From the NCBI GenBank assembly GCA_034336665.1, contig CM067588.1:7082020-7146019 (forward strand): a DNA stretch of 64,000 nt, read 5' to 3'. The stretch is from Luscinia megarhynchos (Eukaryota; Chordata; Aves; Passeriformes; Turdidae). The number at the start of each line of letters is the position of its first letter. The first letter of the stretch is position 1. This document shows positions 60,561 through 64,000 of this stretch, one piece after another. The notes below the pieces were generated by a model. It did not search any database and was not told the DNA's origin. It saw only the letters and a list, made by a program, of their open reading frames with translations. Both the position numbers and the translations under genes were made by a program.

Positions 60561-61330
60561 GGATGGACAGAGGCGTCGCGGTCGCGAACAGTGCCCAGCC
60601 GAGCTGTGCGCGGAGCCGGGCGCAGGCCGAGCCCGTCTCAGCCCGCTCAGTTCTCTCGGAGGGACTCGGGGGGCCAGCGGGGCCGCCCTGGACCTGAGTG
60701 CCCGGCCCAGCTGGGCGGGGCAGCGGCAGGCGAGTTCTCTCGCCCGGAGGAGCCGCCTGAGGCGGTTTTCGCCCTGGGGGGGCCGCCCGGCGCCGCCTCC
60801 CGCCCGGCGCCGCCTCCCGCCTCCGCCCGCGCCCGCCTCCGCCTCCCGCCCGGCGCCGCCTCCCGCCTCTCGCCCGGCGCCGCCTCCCGCCTCTCGCCCG
60901 GCGCCCGCCTCCCGCCTCCCGCCCGGCGCCGCCTCCCGCCTCCCGCCCGGCGCCTCCGCCCGGCCCGCCGCCTCTCGCCCGGCGCCCGCCTCCCGCCTCC
61001 CGCCCGGCGCCGCCTCCCGCCTCCCGCCCGGCGCCCGCCTCCCGCCCTCGCCCGGCGCCCGCCTCCCGCCCGGCGCGCCTCCCGCCCGGCTCCCGCCCCC
61101 GCCCGGCTCCCGCCCCGCCCGGCTCCGCCCCGCCCGGCGCCCGGCTCCCGCCCGCCTCCCGGTCCCGCTCCTCCCCTCGCCCGGCAGCGGCCCCGCGTCG
61201 GCGTCCCCAGCCCGGCGCCGCAGCGCGGGGCGTGCCAGCGCTAGATGCCGCCGCTGCAGCGTGCCACCCCGCACAGCGAGCGCGCCCGGCCCAGGGCGAG
61301 TCCCGGCATCGCGGCGTTGGGGATGCTTGT
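60560..61330. promoter_or_regulatory. CpG island, putative promoter
   Basis: About 770 bp of very GC-rich sequence with undepleted CpG and many CCGCCC/GGGCGG sites. Vertebrate CpG islands usually mark promoters. The island is partly a minisatellite (60,785-61,187), so its composition may reflect repeat expansion as well as regulation. Direction is unclear. The arginine-, proline- and alanine-rich open frames on + and glycine- and arginine-rich ones on - are composition artefacts. Confidence 0.6.
60785..61187. repeat. 24/25-bp GC minisatellite
   Basis: CGGCGC landmarks at 60,851, 60,875, 60,899, 60,924 and 60,948 give steps of 24, 24, 25 and 24 bp. Units read roughly CGGCGCCGCCTCCCGCCTC plus CCGCC. 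Towards the right they shorten to CGGCTCCCGCC-type pieces of 13 to 18 bp. The complementary strand has many closely spaced GGG runs and strong G-quadruplex potential. Length polymorphism is likely. Confidence 0.85.
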
Positions 61331-62375
61331 GGCCTGTCAGATTCTTGGCGTGTAAAAGCCATGGAAGGGAAGAAAGGGGAAAAAGTGGCAGGGAGCCGGG
61401 TAGCTCGTTTCTGTTTCTGTGGACTCCTGTCCTGGGACAGCTGCAGAACGCCGGTTTCAAATAATGCTGCCCCAATCCAGTGAACTTGAATCTTTTTAGA
61501 CACTTTTGGATCCTTCTGATCCATTACCTGCAAGCTGTGGGCTCAGAAACACTTGCCCCTTCTGGATGGGTTTTTACACATACAAATTCGTTTTCTTAGA
61601 GAAGCCATCAGGTGTAATGAAAACTTATGGAAAGTGGGTGGGTGGCACACCAGCTGCTAGTAGGTCTTGGGCTTTTCTTCTTTTCTTTAACCTGTTCTTT
61701 AGAGGGGTCTTCAGCTGGAAAATGGAATGGGGTGGGAATTAAGCTTTCCATTTTTTGAAGTATTGCTGTGGATTTTGGTATGTCAAGTGACACCACCAAA
61801 ATAGGATTGGAAGAACGAGCTTCAGGACTCTGCACTTAATTCTTTTTAATGTGTTTGATAGCGGGTGCAGGAAATGCCAAGTGCCAAAGCAATTCCGTGT
61901 CTCTAACATTAAAGCGCAGCATCTTTATGCCAAGTGCTTTCGATGTGGGGTTTTCACGTCAGTTTTTATGGTCTAAAGGCTTTTCTTGTGCCCGAAAAGC
62001 CGCAAAGGAACCTACCGAAACAGGCCTTCATTCGCGTGGCTGGGATTTTCATTTGCTCTTGGATTCTTCTCTCAATCTTTTTTGGAGTTCTTGTGCCAGA
62101 CTGGGGCTGTGACCCCCGAGCCACGCAGGGGTCTGTTGCCTTGCTAAATTGGGATGAAATTGGCCAAGTCCGTCAGGAAAGCAAAACCATCCCAGGATTA
62201 CGTTTGGCCAAGAGCGAACACTTGAAGTTGTCCATACTAGCAGTGGGTGTGGCGCCCGATACTATTGGGTTGTGTGTCCTTCCTGCTTTCACCTGGGCTG
62301 GAAGGATGGGCATGGCTGGCCTGTATTTATCATATGAAAATGATGTTACTAAATTTGTCCATAAAGTTCTGATTG
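61331..62375. other. Single-copy sequence, no gene recognised
   Basis: Ordinary mixed composition with T-rich stretches, intron- or intergenic-like. A 252-codon + frame begins at 61,934 and ends at 62,692, passing through the TTA microsatellite. It has one hydrophobic segment but no domain I know and no homology I recognise, so I do not call it a gene. Confidence 0.5.
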
Positions 62376-62393
62376 TTATTATTATTATTATTA
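62376..62393. repeat. TTA trinucleotide microsatellite
   Basis: Six copies of TTA/ATT in a row, ending in TTACTC. A short simple repeat. Confidence 0.9.
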
Positions 62394-62445
62394 CTCATTT
62401 TCTGACAGAAAACATTATCATTTGCCTTTCCCACGTTGTTTTCAG

Positions 62446-62530
62446 GTGCTGCCCCAGATGGACATCTGTCATCTCGAGACATCGATTGCCTAGGAGGAAG
62501 GAGAGGCTTTGCCACACCTGCACAGCTCAG
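62446..62530 (+). other. Weak candidate internal exon
   Basis: A pyrimidine-rich run ending TTTTCAG (acceptor, 62,445) and CTCAG|GTGGAT (donor GT at 62,531) bracket 85 bp. One of the three forward frames is open across it. There is no match to a known protein, and splice-like pairs of this strength are common by chance. Confidence 0.12.
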
Positions 62531-62953
62531 GTGGATGTGACAGAATCGGTGTGTGGCCTGACAGAGGCACGACTAGCTGTCTGCGTTCTGGAGCGCCTCA
62601 AACCATTCTCTGTCAGGGTTTTGGAGGGATTCTCTTTGGAATTTCTTGCAGCGCAGCACCCGGGTGTCCCTTTGCACAAAGTCCAGTGGTAAAGGATTGA
62701 ATAACTGACAAGCAGGGTCTGGGATGAAAATGGTTGTTAAAATTAGGCAAAAGAATGCAATAAGAAAAAATGAGCATCCTTTTAAAGTCTGAAATAGTTT
62801 GGAATAAAAAATGCTGGGAAAAGGCACTTTTGTATTTGAATGCGGTGTAACCCGGGGTAAAATCTATAGTGAGCAATCAGAGCAGAAATGTGAAAGCCGG
62901 GATTCTTTGACTTCTGCAGGGGAACTTCATTTTCTTTTCCTCCTCTCTTTCAG

Positions 62954-63078
62954 GACAGGAAAAATCATTACACTGCTCCCATCTTTGCCAAAAGCTGTGG
63001 TGTTTGAGCAGCCAAAGCCAAGAGGCTTCAGCATCAGGGGTCTGCGCCAGAGGCTCCTGGTCCTGCCCATGCTGTTGG
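62954..63078 (+). other. Candidate internal exon
   Basis: TTTTCTTTTCCTCCTCTC followed by TTTCAG is a strong acceptor (AG ends at 62,953). A moderate donor TTGG|GTATGT follows at 63,079, giving a 125-bp exon. One frame is open and reads TGKIITLLPSLPKAVVFEQP onward, then a basic segment RGLRQRLLVL. I do not recognise the peptide. It could belong to a gene or long non-coding RNA starting at the CpG island about 1.7 kb upstream, or be chance. Confidence 0.2.
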
Positions 63079-64000
63079 GTATGTCAGAGGGATGCTGGGT
63101 TCCTCTTTTTCCTTCCTACTGGGAGTAGCTTCCTAGGGAATCTGGGTGAAATGCCAGCTCTCCTGGCATTCAGGGGATCACAGGACGAGGGACTACGTTT
63201 ACCTGGGGCTTTCCAGCAAGAGGAAATGGGGTGCCAGAGCCGTGTCCCATCAGGCTGCATTTCCTCTTGAGGACAGAGAGTCTGGGCCAGTGAGATCGCC
63301 CGCGAGCGCTCGGAAGAGCATTCAGGGAACAGGGAGCTCGGAATTTCAGGTGCCGCCCGGAACCATTGCCTTAGGTCTGCTCCGTCTCTGTCTCTGACCA
63401 ATGGGATTTGTGCTGGAGAGAGAGGTGCTGTCAGGAACAAAGGTGGAGTAAATCCTTTCTGGGGGATGTGCAGCAAAGGACTGAATAGTATGGAAGGAGA
63501 GTATTTATAAATTCTATAGCTATTTCTCCCAAAATTAAGATGGAGCAGCGATGGGGGTGGTTGGGTTTGGCTGGGCCTGTTATTCTTTGTGCAATTTTTA
63601 ATTGTTGTACAATTTACTGTCAGTATCTTTCTAACAAAAGCTGTCAGAAATTTAGCTTAAGGAGTTAGAACATGGGTCCATTCACTGCAAAGAAAATTTG
63701 CCAAGGCTGGAGGATTGGGGTGATGGCTGCCCCCAGGAAAGGTTACTTATTAATACTGTGTCAGATTTCCCTCAGTGACTCTATGGCTGCTGAGTTCACG
63801 TTATTCTCACTAGATAACTGGAAATTATTTCAGTATCATTAGAAATTTTAGAAAAATCCAGCTAAAAATGTCACCCCTGCTCCCCTTAAGTTAACCCAGT
63901 TTTGCCCAGTTAGGAACTGCACGAGGTGAGGCAGGGGAAATGGCATCAGGGAACAGCTGTAAATTCAAAGGCAGAAAGAGAAGGCGATGCCAGCAAAGGG
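63079..64000. other. Single-copy sequence, nothing recognised
   Basis: Mixed composition with no long open frame of note, no RNA gene fold I recognise and no clear interspersed repeat. A small direct duplication (TTGTGCAATTTT and TTGTACAATTTA) lies near 63,586-63,615. Confidence 0.5.

Noticed and set aside
60295..61533. 412-codon Gly/Arg-rich minus frame and 217-codon Pro/Ala/Arg-rich plus frame
   Set aside because: Both are read from the GC minisatellite inside the CpG island, and neither has a recognisable domain outside the repeat.
61934..62692. 252-codon open frame as a membrane protein gene
   Set aside because: It runs through a TTA microsatellite that supplies part of its hydrophobic stretch, and I recognise no family.
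1..64000. Telomeric repeats or a tRNA/rRNA gene
   Set aside because: I found no TTAGGG runs and no conserved tRNA box A/B pair or rRNA segment while reading.

Overview
This window looks like vertebrate-type nuclear DNA. It has a long GC-rich satellite array, a CpG island with GC boxes, AATAAA motifs, splice-like signals and microsatellites, and no prokaryotic gene organisation. I cannot name the species; a bird or other sauropsid is only a guess from the GC- and CpG-rich minisatellites. I recognise no protein-coding gene.

Positions 1 to about 58,556 (about 91% of the window) are one head-to-tail tandem array. It runs off the left edge and ends abruptly on the right. The basic unit is 63 bp, about 76% GC, with six CpGs per unit, giving roughly 930 units. 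Each unit carries a GGCCGGCC palindrome directly followed by an inverted repeat, GCCCACCC-GT-GGGTGGGC. Because 63 is divisible by 3 and the unit is stop-poor, every frame on both strands gives long repetitive open frames (up to 1,291 codons). These are by-products, not genes: 62-bp and 64-bp units rotate the frame, so the longest of them passes through several unrelated 21-residue peptides. Unit subfamilies (A, GTGTCTG; B, GGGCCTG; C, CTGTTTG; D, GGGTTTG after the shared GCAGAA) are arranged in higher-order repeats: a dimer of 126 bp, a trimer of 189 bp, a tetramer of about 254 bp, a 13-mer of about 820 bp, a 30-mer of about 1.9 kb, blocks of 3.5 to 4.0 kb, and a pair 7.75 kb apart.

The array alternates between clean stretches (mainly 1-5,380, 7,610-9,940, 10,770-15,770, 16,780-19,840, 31,430-32,350 and 46,530-58,556) and indel-rich stretches (mainly 5,380-7,610, 19,840-31,420 and 32,350-46,520). 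In the indel-rich parts the same few changes recur again and again. This may be consensus error in a poorly anchored assembly, or truly diverged satellite.

The right flank, 58,557-64,000, is mostly single copy. In order it holds an AT-rich segment with two AATAAA motifs, a C-run and a pyrimidine-rich tract of about 600 bp, a 114-bp imperfect hairpin, a degenerate 20-bp GC-box minisatellite, a CpG island (about 60,560-61,330) containing a 24/25-bp minisatellite with quadruplex potential, and ordinary intron-like or intergenic sequence. That last part has a short TTA microsatellite and two weak candidate exons. If a gene is present, the CpG island is its most likely promoter, but this cannot be shown from sequence alone.
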